Source: Actinomycetes bacterium
Lineage (GTDB): Bacteria; Actinomycetota; Acidimicrobiia; Acidimicrobiales; Palsa-688
Direction: 5' to 3'
NCBI GenBank assembly: GCA_021847945.1
Contig: JAJZNG010000047.1
Location: 1 to 51,252, forward strand
Length of the DNA: 51,252 nucleotides
A program made the translations under genes and the position numbers. Numbering within the stretch: position 1 is the first letter of the stretch; each line of letters opens with the position of its first letter. Shown one piece after another: positions 51,175 to 51,252 of this stretch. The notes under the pieces are model-generated. The model did not search any database. It saw only the letters and a program-made list of their open reading frames with translations, and was not told the origin of the DNA.

Positions 51175-51252
51175 GTGGAAGTGAGTTCGCGCTTCGACGT
51201 CGTCGTCGTCGGCGCAGGCCCGGCCGGCGCCTCTGCTGCCATCACAGCAGCT
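51175..51252 (+). CDS. FAD-dependent oxidoreductase, N-terminus only
   Basis: The first 26 codons, from GTG 51175, run off the window end. They encode SSRFDVVVVGAGPAGASAA, the Rossmann FAD-binding fingerprint (GxGxxG). This start is typical of the geranylgeranyl-reductase-like flavoproteins found in actinobacteria, but the rest of the gene is needed to decide. It is 5 nt after the methyltransferase stop. Confidence 0.75.
   Translation, partial: MEVSSRFDVVVVGAGPAGASAAITAA

Overview
The window is high-GC DNA in the actinobacterial style, with many GTG and TTG starts and 4-bp ATGA or GTGA overlaps between genes. The best guess for the source is Actinomycetota, possibly class Acidimicrobiia; this is inference from gene content and not a database match. 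Supporting hints are a Ni-superoxide dismutase with its maturation peptidase, two tiny actinobacterial ribosomal proteins (bS22-like and bL37-like), an FrhB-family F420-type protein, the glmU-prs-rplY-pth-mfd-mazG-eno-ftsB gene order, and a 10-methyl fatty acid gene pair.

Layout. 1-636: sodN (cut by the window edge, minus strand) divergent from sodX. 656-2370: an aminotransferase-GNAT pair. 2450-9924: a minus-strand cassette reading coxS, coxM, coxD, coxE, two XdhC halves, a MobA-like nucleotidyltransferase and coxG, running straight into DUF501 and ppx. 9998-21060: a long minus-strand housekeeping run glmU, prs, rplY, pth, mfd, a SurA-like lipoprotein, mazG, eno and ftsB. 21206-24134: tRNA-Gln, a DUF2236 oxygenase-FrhB pair, a PPOX flavoprotein and bS22. 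24172-30462: two minus-strand runs, ychF-DUF192-rsmI and metG-tatD-rsmA-ispE. 30564-37294: bL37, a PfkB kinase, pepN, xseAB and a DEAD-box helicase. 37364-45120: a channel-like membrane protein, murA with a thioesterase, a large NAD-glutamate dehydrogenase and a crotonase. 45200-51252: a flavodoxin-like protein, an AlkA-type glycosylase, a delta-9 type desaturase, tmsB and tmsA, a methyltransferase and the start of an FAD oxidoreductase.

How the genes work together. The cox genes encode the small and medium subunits and the accessory and maturation factors of a molybdenum hydroxylase of the CO dehydrogenase type, but no large catalytic subunit is present. The desaturase would supply a cis-9 acyl chain that TmsB methylates and TmsA reduces to a 10-methyl chain. 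GlmU and MurA both act early in peptidoglycan synthesis. Each has a notable feature: GlmU lacks most of its acetyltransferase domain, and MurA has Asp at the position of the fosfomycin-reactive Cys.

The most unusual signals are the cox cassette without coxL sitting between ftsB and DUF501-ppx, the shortened GlmU, and a recurring TAnnnT hexamer ending 7-8 nt before start codons that suggests leaderless transcripts. There are also several tandem or palindromic repeats in divergent promoter regions, especially around the fatty acid genes. No CRISPR array, insertion sequence, prophage or rRNA gene was seen, and no gap over 300 bases is without a gene call.
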